64,000 bases of DNA from Harmonia axyridis (Eukaryota; Arthropoda; Insecta; Coleoptera; Coccinellidae). The stretch covers positions 35,247,720-35,311,719 of the forward strand of contig NC_059504.1 in assembly GCF_914767665.1 (NCBI RefSeq). The letters are read 5' to 3'. Position 1 is the first letter of the stretch; every line of letters starts with the position of its first letter. Positions 23,839 through 34,859 of the stretch are shown here, piece after piece. The notes beneath the pieces were generated by a model. It searched no databases, was not told the DNA's origin, and was given only the letters and a program-made list of their open reading frames with translations. The position numbers were made by a program, and so were the translations under genes.

Positions 23839-23846
23839 TGCTAGGG

Positions 23847-25150
23847 GTAAGTTACCTACTTTGATCGTCGTGATTTGTAGAATGAAGAAAATATAAATAG
23901 CTTCAGTTTAATACCCAAAATCTTCGTGAATATAAATTATCAAAATAACTGTCTGATTCATCCATGATTGGTGATGGAAGGAACTAATTATTCGAAGTTT
24001 ATTCACTGTGTAATAGAAGAAAAAATGCATAAATAATATACATAATAACTGAAATATATTTATAGATTTCACTTTTCATTCACGATTTAAAAGGCAACTT
24101 TTCAGTTTCTTTTTTCATTATTGTCCGAAAGATCCGTATATTTGTGCTGGGTGCGCTTGAAACATAAATGAAATGAAGAAAAATACCAATGAATGAATTT
24201 TACCTCAAATCTACATAAACATAATTTATCTGTTATTTGGGATGGAACCAATTGTTGGAACATTGTTATCTGCAAATTAAAAAAAAAATAGAGTAACTCA
24301 AATTTTGTTCCACCTCAAATATACGTATGTGCATATGATCTTTCAAATATAACACTTAATTAATCATCAATTTTCAAACATTCATATGAATTAATAGTTC
24401 CAATTGTCAACTGCAAAACCAATTTCTCCTACCCCTACAAGTTCCATGTTAGTTCTTCTGGAATAGTATACAGGTTGGGCCACAGTCGATGGTATAGGTT
24501 TTCCAAAGACATACTCTAGTTACGACCTCTTACAGCTTTGCCGTTTTAATAAATTTATTGTGGCTCTATCATAAAACTATCCCATATTTTTTTATCTACA
24601 TATATTTTTATCTACATAGTTCAATGGAATTCGAGAAATTGATATCCAGGTTAATTTCATGATTGCGCATGAGCAAGTAGCTGAAATTCTTATACCCTTC
24701 AAATGGATAAGTCGTGTTTTCAACAAGCCTTACGAAGTACCTATGAAATATTTCATTAAAATCAAAAAGGTATATTTGAAGTTGAGGCTATTGCAAGGAT
24801 GTACGAACACCGACCGAGAATGGACTTAGAATTTTAGATACATTGAATAGTTTTTGCTGATAAGAATTTTGAATTAGGAATATTAAGTTTTTTCATTCCA
24901 AAACTTATTATAAAGCTGCTCCCTAATTTTTAGAAAAGAAAATATCACAAAATCGTTTTCTCAAACATTCTCAAAATTTCCATGATTGGTTGGCAGTTTG
25001 AAGAATTCAATAAATTAGATCACTAATTGCTGTTATTAAAAAAAAAAATGTAACAACTTTTATCGAAAATACAAGTTACGTTAATTGGAAAATGATAAAA
25101 ACAAAGTGTCGTGCCCATAAGAAAACAAATAAAAGCAAAACTGTAATCTC
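23847..25150. other. Unassigned DNA; flank of the hAT element is itself duplicated
   Basis: The stretch around 24113-24150 (TTGTCCGAAAGA...TTTGTGCT) repeats the hAT insertion-site flank at 22352-22380, so a diverged local duplication predates the insertion. No gene is recognised. Confidence 0.4.
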
Positions 25151-27390
25151 CCACCTAATTAGCTTGAAGTAAACACGAGCCAATAAGTGATTTCCTCCTA
25201 GCTATAAAATACCTCGTATAAAAAATCTTATATTTCTTGGGAATTGGCGTAATCGTACACCTCCAAGTTTCGGCACCAGTTGAACTGAAGGTGAGCCATT
25301 GTTTATGGTTGCCTCCTTTTCCTTTGATAAAAATCAATTGAACCTGACACCGCTGCACACATTGTGTAATATTTTACATACGGCAGCGCAGAGCCGTATT
25401 TCAATTTTAAAACGTTCCATTAGACTCGGTTCTCAAATTATAATTAATGGCCTACAAGATTTGCAGTTAATCCTGCGAAAGTAGATACATACAGTATATG
25501 AACTGAAGACAGAACATAGGAATCTTATGAGGATTGAAGTTTCTTAAATTAATAACAATTAGGTATGCTCGATTCAAGTTTCCTAGGAAAAGTCAGGTCT
25601 CTAATCAACATCATGAAAAGTTTTCGGAGAATAGTTATTTGTTCACTAGGCAGCAGTAGTAGATTGCCGCGGCTGATAGTCCATCGCCTAGCGTAGCGAG
25701 GATAGGAATTCTGCTAAGGTAGTGAATCTATTTTGCTGCCGAGTTAAACATATCATTTTTTCTTCGATTGTTTATAATGATACATGTAAAATATTGTATT
25801 TGCAAATCATTACAATTCCCAAAATCTTTTTATTTTTCCTGTAGTGATAAATTGAAATGAAATTTGATAGAAATCGCAATTGTTGGAATGGTTGGTTGCT
25901 ATGGAAATGTATATGTCTATAATAATTATAGTTTGACAACATATCCAAGAGTTTTTTGAAAAAATATCGTATATATTTATATTATGGACAGTGATAGCGA
26001 CTTAGAAGTACTTACTCCTCTAGAAAGAATAAAAATATTGATTTTCAGGAAACGTCGAAAGTTTTATTCGCATTGAAAATAATCACTTTGCTGCCTATTA
26101 GGAAGGAAAAGTGATACTTTGCTGATTGATATGGGTCTGCAATATCAATATTTGCTGTCAATCGGAGAAAAAATAATTTACTGTAAAATTGGTCCACTAA
26201 TATTGGATGACAAAATTCAATGTTCAATTTGTACATTACATACTTGAATGCTTAAATTTTACCTAATCAAGCAATGATCAATCTATCTCTAATGAATTTT
26301 GTTACCAAACTAGGTGCCATTTTGAATAGACAGCTATATGTGCAGCTGTCACTTTTGAAGCTGACTCTTGAAACCCTTTATAAGATTTTTGTTATTCCAT
26401 CTTGAACTTCCTATGCTATGGTTTTCGTTATGCTATCCACTCGTAATTTTTGAAATGGTTGATCTTTATGTACACCTTAAATTTCAAGCAGATCGAATGA
26501 GTAATCATGGAAATATTTGGTGGTTTTTTCCTTTATTCTTCTTGAATTTTATGGCCTTTTTCTAAATCTGTACTTCTGGTGCTATGATCTCAAAATTATG
26601 CTCTAAGCTTGGAATCTCTATTCTTTATAAATGCGCAAAATGTCCACACGTTGTTAATGAAATGATAGGGTTTAATTTTTTAATTTTCTTCTTGATTTTA
26701 TAACGAAATAAAATGCACCCCTCCTAAAAAATCATCAATAACAAAATGACCTCCCTCAAAATCAAACCTACTCCCTCGAAAAAAAATATCACCTGCTCCG
26801 ATGATAATATAGAACTTTCTTCTCTCGATGAAGAATCTTGCTTCTATATTTTTATTTATCTCATTTTTTATCGTTGTGAGGTTAATTTATTCCTGGATTT
26901 CTTCGACGCCGATGAATAATTCGTAAGTACTTTATCTGATTCTCACATCCACATGACACTGCGTACGTACGAAGATTGATTATCTATCACACCACAAGAT
27001 ACAAAGTCAAAGGGCATGCACAGTTTCAGTATTGCTTCGAAAACTACTTGGAATTACAAAGATGTGTGCCGCTGAAAACTGAAAATAAGGTACCTACTAT
27101 TTCGTTTGTTTGTCATCTTTGGTTGAGTTATGCGGTACTGATGATCCCTAACAAGGTTGAAACCAGGGAGTACTCTCCCTTGATGACATGCATTCTCCTT
27201 GGGTTACTTTCAATTATGATTCCTACGTAATACGTGGAAATCTTCCGTTTGACAATGGTTATGTTGATGGCATTTTTGCTGATACGTTAACCAGATAGAT
27301 AATTAATATCGTATGATATTATTACATACTTGAATTGTACTTCTTCTTCTTTTTGTATTTTCTTAACACAAAATAGTTATGATAACTCAT
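25151..27390. other. Unassigned DNA
   Basis: Short frames on both strands (25155-25484, 26045-26236, 26368-26565 and 26976-27230) show no family motif. A GC-richer imperfect palindrome lies at about 25645-25745 (GCCGCGG, CGCCTAGCGTAGCGAGG). From 25984 a short acidic frame, MDSDSDLEVL, followed by KRRKFYSH then a stop, might be a decayed Harbinger-type transposase start. That is weak. Confidence 0.35.
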
Positions 27391-27452
27391 TGTGTATAAC
27401 CAGCTTTCTTACAATAAAATCTCGAATTTCGGAAAAAAATTGCGGAAGTAAT
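27391..27452 (+). mobile_element. mariner 3' end relic
   Basis: GTGTATAACCAGC, TTACAATAAAATCTCGAATT and GGAAAAAAATTGCGGAAG follow the same order as the 3' untranslated region and terminus of the mariner copies at 6.6, 9.4, 48.8 and 61.8 kb. Only about 60 bp remains. Confidence 0.65.
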
Positions 27453-28600
27453 GTTTTACGCCACGCGCCTTCCAAAATCTGAATCTTCACTGAAAATTTC
27501 AAGTTTTTAGGGCTTTCCCTTCGGAAATAAACGTGTATACGACAGAGTGGACATATCGAATTTGAGGACGGATTCATTATCATTGAGTCGAATCTTACCG
27601 TTTGAGACCATTCCCTGTACTTAATTCGAAAAATACATACAAATTCATCACTTCGAACATGCGCCAGTACGAACCTGGAAGTTGATGAACCGGTGAAACT
27701 TGCAACTCTGTTCCGTTGATTTCTTCTTCTCGCAGCGATTATTTCATACCCGAGTCCTTGCTAAAATTTCTGCTGACCATTAGCCAAGTCACTTATGGCA
27801 GCCGAGCCGGTTCTCTTATTCGAAATGAAAGTTTTTGGTGAACAATTAAGACCAAATTGAATTCTGTTAAGAGCAATAACTCCGATATAAATATGTTCGA
27901 GGTCTGGGCCGGAATGCTTGCGAGAGTGTTTTTCAAATTCATGTAACTGGCTTGTTGTCGTAAATCTAGCAGGATGAAGAATTTCGGGTTGTGCAGTTCA
28001 GAGTTGTAAATCGGATCCGTTTCTGCATATTATTCCGAAATGTTGAATAGCTGTTTTCACCTCGTAATGACGTTGATGATGCAACATCGTTCCCGCGTTT
28101 CGCATACACCTCGTTTTTGGTGAAAATGCCTATAGATTATTATTTTTAAATGTGGAATATAAATTAATTGAGATGGTTAAAATCATAATTACCCCAAAGC
28201 AGGTATATTAAAAAGCAAAAAATTATATTGGGAAATATTCCTATAATGCCCGTTTTGAATTTTATGGCGGATGCTTATATGATAATGGTTCAGGATTGAA
28301 ATTTGATACGCGGCCCTGTTACATATTTTATTGCAAGTTCTTTTTTAATGTAAAGAGTAGAAACCCAAAAAAAAATATCTTAAGTAGAATTTTTATGAAA
28401 AAAGGAAAACACTGGTGATGTGAGAAGTCCGTAGTTTTTGAGCGATCGAATACGCGAATTGCGCGCTTGGAGTGCTATATACCTAAATCCAGTTACTTAT
28501 GTGTTCTCCCAAGGTGGAATTATTCTCAGATATTATTAAATTTACTAAAGTTCTGAGTGCGCTATAACATGAAGCCTGAAATTGTAATTCAATATACAGG
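27453..28600. other. Unassigned DNA
   Basis: 27600-28100 is of somewhat higher GC than its surroundings but has no extended frame or recognised motif. A CAGGGTGATCC motif at about 28599 begins the nested repeat described next. Confidence 0.4.
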
Positions 28601-30298
28601 GTGATCCTAAATTACATCTAAAAACAAGAATGAGAGGTGATTATAAGAAGAAAAAGTTCTATAAACATGGGCCTAAAAACGCTTTGATTTCGAGATACAA
28701 GGTGTTGACGTTTAATTTTTTTCCTAATTGCATATGCAAAACAACACAGGATATTTAACAGAAATTTGGCATAGTTATTGGAAATTGAAGTTTATATCGC
28801 ATTATACAGGGTGGATACTTTTTTAATGGGATTGTATTGGTAACTTTTAAACCATAAGAGTTAGAAGATCGGTCAAATGAAGAAAATGTTGCATGCATAG
28901 AACCATTATCAAGCAGTTTATACAAATCGAGATTATCAGGGCCGGTTATTCAGAAATCATAAGAGAAGTAAATTATGTCATTTTGATTTTTCTTTTTTTC
29001 CCACTTTATTTCAAATATTATCAAAAAATGTTACAGGAATTTTTTATTCGATAGTAAATTGTTCTCAATTTGACGTAATCAGATTTCATATCCAACGTTT
29101 CGTGCTCTCTGAGCCACCCTCAACCTCATTTTTTTCAATACGGACCTGTATATTTTATGACACTTTTCGAAATAACTTTTAACGCTGAATTCAACGATTT
29201 ATCATACAATGTCATTTAAAGTTGATTTTCAGCATGTTTGTAAAATGCACTTTACGGTTCTGGAACCCATACTTCTTATACATTTGCTTGTTTGGTCTCC
29301 TTGAATACCTTCCAAAACATTCTCAATCTTCTCGCGAGGTATCACTATTGTTGTATTTGTCATTTGTTCCGTTGGAACAAATTACAGAATCGAACTTTAT
29401 TTTGAGATCATTACGATATAATTTTTGCAAGGCTTGGTAGGTATTCAAATTTAAAATCATTGTATTCGCGTCTCTTGACTATTTCATTAACAGCAGTTTT
29501 TGAAAAATTCCATTCACTGGCCACAGTTCTCGATTTTTTTTTCTGGGTTCGATTGAATTTGGGTCAGAACATTGATATCGTTAATAGACTTGTTTCTTCT
29601 TACATACACACCAGTAAATTTGGATGAGGGTCAAAAACATGCTGAAGATCAACTTTGAATGACATTGTATGATATATCGGAGAATTCAGCGTTAAAAGTT
29701 ATTTCGAAAAGTGTCATAAAATATGCAGGTCCGTATTGAAAAAAATGAGGTTGTGGGTGGCCCAGAGAGTACGAAACGTTGGATACGAAATCTGATTACG
29801 TCAAATTAAGGATAATTTACTGTCGAATAAAAAATTCCTGTTACATTTTTTGATTACATTTGAATTAAGGTGGGAAAAAAAGAAATTTCAAAATGACAGA
29901 ATTTACTTTTTTTATGATATCTCAATAACCGGCCCTGATAATCTCGATTTGTTTGAACTGCTGACAATGCTTCTATGCATGCAACTTTTTCTCCATTTGG
30001 CCGACCTTCTTACTCTTATGGTTTTAAAGTTACCAATACAATCCCATTAAAAAAGTGGCCATTCTGTATGCCAATTTCGACTGCAAATCGATATATGGTG
30101 ATATATTTTGAAACAGTGCCTATTTTTTTCGTCCAGAACTTTTTGTGGTGGACTACTGGAAATTCAGAAGAGGACTGTATTTTAATACAAGAATGTCTGG
30201 TTTCTTATAGTTTTGTCGTATCTGCTATCGATTTCGAGGAAAAATTTCAAAGAATTCACTCGAAACCTCCGGTAAAATTCAAATTATAAAAATAGAAT
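28600..30298 (-). repeat. Interrupted foldback repeat (family shared with 39.69-40.26 kb)
   Basis: The two outer parts, 28600-28804 and 30067-30298, are collinear in reverse with 39880-40255. Shared blocks include CATAAACATGGGCC, TTCGAGATAC, TTTGGCATAG and CAGTGCCT. In the second copy these are contiguous, so the 1.26-kb element 28807-30066 was inserted between them at a TA. The right part is cut at about 30298 by the next repeat block. Confidence 0.65.
28807..30066. mobile_element. TA-flanked element with ~430-bp terminal inverted repeats
   Basis: The left arm (28807-29250) and right arm (about 29625-30066) are reverse complements with moderate divergence. Examples are AACGTTTCGTGCTCTCTGAG against CAGAGAGTACGAAACGTT, and CAGGGCCGGTTATT against AATAACCGGCCCTG. 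Both ends abut TA and start CAGGGTGG or its decayed inverse. The 370-bp centre contains, on the minus strand, a degraded NKSINDINVLTQIQSNP-like stretch, which resembles the helix-turn-helix start of Tc1/mariner-type transposases. No catalytic core remains. Long inverted arms are unusual for the group. Confidence 0.65.
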
Positions 30299-30301
30299 TA
30301 G

Positions 30302-31255
30302 TGAGCAGGGCCGCCGTCAGGACCGGCAAACATCAAGACATTTTGCCGGGGCACCAAATTTCAGGGGCGCAGTCAGTTAATAAAACAAGAAATAAATTTT
30401 TGAGGCAAAAATGTTTTCTCAGTGAAAATTCCACCTTTTGTAGTAAAATAATAAAATTACCAGGAACCAATTTTTTTTAAATCGAATAGGTGCGCTCAAC
30501 CATAGTTATGGAAATACAAATAAGTACTCATGGCCGCCGCCAGGACCGGCAAACCGGACCTTTCGCCGGGGTGCCAAATTCTATGAGCGCCAAATCAATT
30601 TGAAACAAGACATACTTTTCGACATAAATTTTTTTTCAGTGAAAATACCATTCTTTGTAGTAAAATATTAGATTTGCCAGAAGCCATTTTTTTTAATAAA
30701 ATAGGCACTTTCAACTTAAGTTATGAAGATACTTATAGGTTTTACAATGCACCTAGACTACTACTAGCTTTAAGTTTTTTTACTATAGAAAGTCGTAGAT
30801 ACATTTAAACAATTCAGGACATTTTTTGATGAAATCGACAAAACGTCCTCTGATAAGTTGACAAGGTGATTTTAAGTTGAAAAATTCGTTTTCATATAAT
30901 ATTGAAAAGATGCCTGAGAAGAAAAACAAAAGCTCCTTCAAAGAAAATCCAAATAAAATGGACAAAGCACTGCGGCGAAATTTTATTTTGGCGGTGGCCC
31001 TGTAAGTACTAAAATGCACCTTCAAGAACTACGTCATCTTTTTACTATAGGCTTACTTTTAAACAATTTAGGACGTTTTTGGCTGAAATCGACAAAACGA
31101 CTTTTCATTAATTTGACAAGGTGATTTTAATTTGAAAATTACGATTTCATGTTAAATTGAAAAAATGCCAGAGCCTCCTCCAGAGAAAATTTAGATATAT
31201 TAGGCAAAGCAGGGCGGCAAAATTTTATTTTGCCGGGGCGCAAAACGTCTTAAGT
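30302..31255. repeat. A-A-B-B repeat block with CCGGCAAA/TTTTGCCGG palindromes
   Basis: Module A starts GGCCGCCGYCAGGACCGGCA at 30309 and again at 30532. Module B (TTTTTACTATAG start, GACAAGGTGATTTTAA core) occurs at about 30779-31010 and again at 31039-31255. Its end GGCAAAATTTTATTTTGCC is palindromic. The A start carries the matching CCGGCAAA...TTTTGCCGGGG palindrome. The arrangement suggests two overlapping or rearranged copies of one A-B element. No coding function is seen. Confidence 0.6.
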
Positions 31256-31320
31256 TGAAGGAAAAATCTATAAAACACTTCTGTTGGTGGAACCTTGTAT
31301 ATTGAATCATCTGGTTACAT

Positions 31321-31345
31321 GTTTCGGCGTTTTCGCCATCATCAA
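31321..31345 (-). ncRNA. Hammerhead-ribozyme-like core, probably decayed
   Basis: On the minus strand the order is TTGATGA, a stem-loop GGCG-AAAA-CGCC, then GAAAC. The hammerhead catalytic core is CUGANGA, stem II, GAAA, so all core positions match except the first C, which is T. The flanking stem III (CATGT with AGATG) pairs only partly. Penelope-like elements and retrozymes of animals carry such motifs, and this could be one's decayed terminus. No Penelope reverse transcriptase is visible in the window. Confidence 0.4.
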
Positions 31346-31359
31346 ACCAAAGATTCTGA

Positions 31360-32580
31360 AAAAGTTCATACTATTAAGCACAAAATATCATGTTGAGCGA
31401 AAAACTTAAAGAAAAGGTGGAAAACATAATGTTACAGTTTGGTTAATTGCTCACTGAAACTTACGATTTTTAAGGTTCCAAAGTCATATGGTAAAACATC
31501 GATTAAAATGTATACAAGTCACAGAGTGAAAAATAAAAATCAAAAATACAACGGTCAAAAAAGCATGATATGAATAGTCAAATAGATAATATAAAATGAC
31601 AAACAAAAACATAAACAAAACAAAACAAAACTGACGTTCATGCTGGCGGCACTGTCAGTGAGCTGTCATGAATGAATCAATTATTAGTTTTGGAGCTTAT
31701 TTTCCCGATATGTAGGCTTTCGACTGATTTTAGCAATTTTTTTTCGGAGTATAATTGTTCAAATTCCGTCTTCGGTAATTTTGTTTTTTATGTATATACA
31801 GAGATGAACAAAAAGAATGAAAAGTAAGACAAGAATGTTCACGAATGAAAATAATTCACCAATATAATGAATTACTTTTTATCATAACAATGTTTCTGAT
31901 CATCGGTTGAAAAATGATGATTAAATTCAGCAATACAATTAAATTTTTCATGGAATTCATGTACACTTTCGTTTCAGTATATCAATTGAAATTAATTGCG
32001 AGTCATAAATGTCTCATTCAACAACAGCACCATATAAAGTGCTGTAATTTCTCTCAAATTTAAGATATCCCAATTAATAATGAGAAAGAATGTTTAGAAA
32101 AGATGAGGCAATATTATCAGAGCTTTCGTAAACATTATCGGCTGTCAAGGATTTACTCCTCAGGTTGTTCTGACTGCTTTTCACTTTTTTGTTTGCCTCT
32201 GTATATAGCAAAAAAGGAAGTAACTGAAGACGGCATCTGATCATCAGTTATATTCATCAGGAATCAAACTACAATGCAATAATATACTTAGTAATTGGTT
32301 ATAACTAGATGTAATCGAGGGTATATTAAATTAATGGAAAAATTATGAATAACATCAGATATACTGATTTTTTCAAGTTCGGAGATTCAATTACAGTACC
32401 TTATGAAGACAATAACTTTTCATTGCAATAAATACGGCCTGTAAAACCATTTAAAACTCAATAACAACTTGATGGTCGCCTTTTTTCTGAAGTTTGGTTC
32501 TTTGCATATGCTTCATAAATGTTCTTATTTTGAAATGGAGTCAGTTTATCAACGGCTTCGATTTCAATCGAGTTTTCTGA
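31360..32580. other. Unassigned AT-rich DNA
   Basis: No coding or structural feature that I can support is seen between the ribozyme-like motif and the Tc1 relic. Confidence 0.4.
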
Positions 32581-32583
32581 AAA

Positions 32584-33667
32584 TGCCAAGACGTAAATTA
32601 ACAAACGCTGAGGCTAATAGGGCTATCGGAATGCTACAGGGTGGCCTAACTCAAGGTTGTTGTAGCGGAAAGGCTCCAAAGTCAGCCAAAGTGTAATATC
32701 TCGACTTTCGAATAGGTTCAGGGAGATAGGTTCCGTGTTGGAAAGACCAAGGCTTGGTGGGCGACGAAAAACAACACCTGCTCAGGATCGTTTCATCACC
32801 GTTTCGGCGAGAAGAAACCCTAAATCTATATGAATGCTAAGAAATACTCTTCAATATGCAGATGGGGACCAAGTTTCCATCGAAACCATCAGACGACGTT
32901 TGAGAGAGGTGAATCTAGGTTCAAGACGTCCATTAAGAGGAGTTCCATTAACAGTGACCATAAGCATTAAAGACTGGAATGGGCAAGGCAACATATCAAT
33001 TGGAACGATCATTGGCGTAGTGTTCTTTTCACTGATGAATCCAGATACGGACGATTTTCAGATTTTCGAAGAATAAGGGTATGGACAATCCCACGCATAC
33101 CCCGTTATCGTCGCTTTGTCCAAGAAGTCCATCCATTCCGAGGGGGTAGTGTTATGGTATGGGCCGGAATATGTTTCAACGGGCGCACAGATCTACACAT
33201 TTGTCCTGGAAATGTGACCGCCTCACACTATAGGGAGCATGTCATTGACAATGTTGTGCCCAATTTTCACGCTGCTATTGGTGAAACTTTTCAATTTCTA
33301 GACGATAACGCTAGACCGCACCGTGCAGCCATAGTTCAGAATGCGCTCAAGGAGCTTGGTATTCCACATTTACCAATACCTCCGCACTCACCAGATTTGA
33401 ATTGCATAGAACATGAATGGGATATGCTCCAAACAAGATCAGATAATCATCAATCTACCCCAGAATCCTGAAATGATCTGAGAGAGATTCTGCCCCACGG
33501 AACCAAATTCCTCAAGAAATGTTCAACAACCTCGTGTGTAGTATGCAACGATGTCAAGCAGTTATTGATGTCCGTGGAGGCCATACATTGTATTGATAGT
33601 CTTAAAATGTTTGTATTCTCTGAGAATAACATTTCGTTATTTCACTCGATTGTTCTTGAACACCCTG
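32584..33667 (+). pseudogene. Tc1-type transposase relic (DD34E)
   Basis: An N-terminal MPRRKLTNAEANRAIGMLQG segment starts at 32584 and is followed by a frameshift. IETIRRRLREVNLGSRRPLR (32834-33076 frame) is the second helix-turn-helix region. VLFFTDESRYG-like coding lies at about 33020-33050. The 33154-33471 frame carries MVWAGICFNGRTDL, DDNARPHRAA and SPDLNCIEHEWD. From the second aspartate to the glutamate there are 34 residues, the Tc1 spacing. At least three frame breaks make it non-functional. TTGAACACCCTG at 33656-33667 is the probable 3' terminus; I could not place the 5' terminus. Confidence 0.85.
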
Positions 33668-33808
33668 TTTACGCTGCAGACCTACAGGCTAAAATCAATT
33701 CTACTTCCTGCAACTTGAAATTATATTGATATGAATTTTTATCATGAAAATCTCATTTAAACTATATTTTTTTGCAATTTAAATCAATATCTCTAACTCA
33801 TCAGAACA

Positions 33809-33885
33809 GATCGGAGTGGAGTCATTTGAAGGAGGCCTACATCCAGGAGTGGATGAAGAATGGCTGAGGAAGAAGAAGAAGAATC
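33809..33885 (+). mobile_element. 5'-truncated LINE tail with (GAA)n
   Basis: The reading RSEWSHLKEAYIQEWMKNG followed by TGA and GAAGAAGAAGAAG looks like the last codons of a LINE ORF2 and a simple-repeat tail. Only about 75 bp is present. The class is an inference from the tail and the C-terminal style. Confidence 0.45.
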
Positions 33886-34505
33886 CCAAACTCATGTGGA
33901 GCAGTTTATTTCAGACTCAAAATTCGAAAATTATAGGCATTGTTATGAAGCGATAAAGGATATCGGTGAATGAATGATGAAATATGTATATGTATTATCC
34001 GTCCAAATTAATTTTTATGGCCCTCAAAGTAGGCTATATCCAAGACACTCGTTATCACCATTAAAGTATCCATTTATTGAAAAACACCACGATTTTTATA
34101 GTATGGTTTTTATTAATTGAAAACGAGTTCCTCAGAGTTGCTATCTCATTTTCGGAAAGAATTGTTCTGTGACACAATTGATTTTAAAAATATCAATATA
34201 TCATAACACATTTGATTTCGGATGGATTCGTTAATAACATCTGCATTTCTATGCAAATTTACAAATCTAATGTTTATTTTCAGTAGAAATATGAAATTTC
34301 AAACTTCTCTTTATCTCTGAAACACGTGACTTTATGTAGATATATCTAAATTTTATATATAATTATACTTATATGATATGATAATGATATCAATACTTTA
34401 TTGTTATAAACAAAACAAATGGCGTATCGTGCACAAGGCAACTGAGCGGACGAACATAATTGAAATTTTACTCGAAATCCTCATCAGTGAGCCAAACTAT
34501 TGAGC
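33886..34505. other. Unassigned DNA with a CTGATGA-bearing hairpin
   Basis: At 34481-34518 TCATCAGTGAGCCAA faces TTGGCTACTGATGA across a short loop. 34374-34410 (ATATGATAATGATATCAATA then CTTTATTG) resembles reversed LINE tails elsewhere in the window. No gene is called. Confidence 0.35.
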
Positions 34506-34509
34506 TTGG

Positions 34510-34812
34510 CTACTGATGATAGTAACGACTATTTTCAGTTGTTATTTCGACAACTACAGACATTTGAGCAAAATGGAAGACCTCTCTAACAACGGAAATT
34601 TCGTTGACAAACCATTTCATCTGGGTTAAAAATTGTATTGAATAAATGATTGACTTAGGAAGTATTTTAAATTCGCGCGGTGCAACCAAAATTAATTTTA
34701 CAACATTGCGTAGAATACAAACTCGCAAAATCAGTTCTTCTTCTGGTTCAGTTCCACTTTTGGTAAATAGTGCGAAAAAGTAAATTGCCGTTATCATATT
34801 AGATAACACCAA
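34510..34812 (-). pseudogene. Unrecognised membrane-like frame, faint chemoreceptor resemblance
   Basis: The 100-codon minus-strand frame, with its upstream in-frame continuation to about 34850, reads NEIYQLVLSNMITAIYFFAL and later LRVCILRNVVKLILV. That is a hydrophobic segment followed by a spacer and another hydrophobic stretch. The NEIY...LS...YFF order recalls insect gustatory receptors around transmembrane segments 5-6. The diagnostic C-terminal TYhhhhhQF motif is absent, and an in-frame stop lies just upstream. I treat it as an unknown, possibly a receptor pseudogene, with low confidence. Confidence 0.2.
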
Positions 34813-34859
34813 CTGATATATTTCATTTACTATGTAATTATTTCTCTCAAGGGAAAAAT

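Noticed and set aside
29975..30289. 104-codon plus-strand frame
   Set aside because: It crosses the boundary between the nested element's right arm and the host repeat, so it cannot be one conserved gene.
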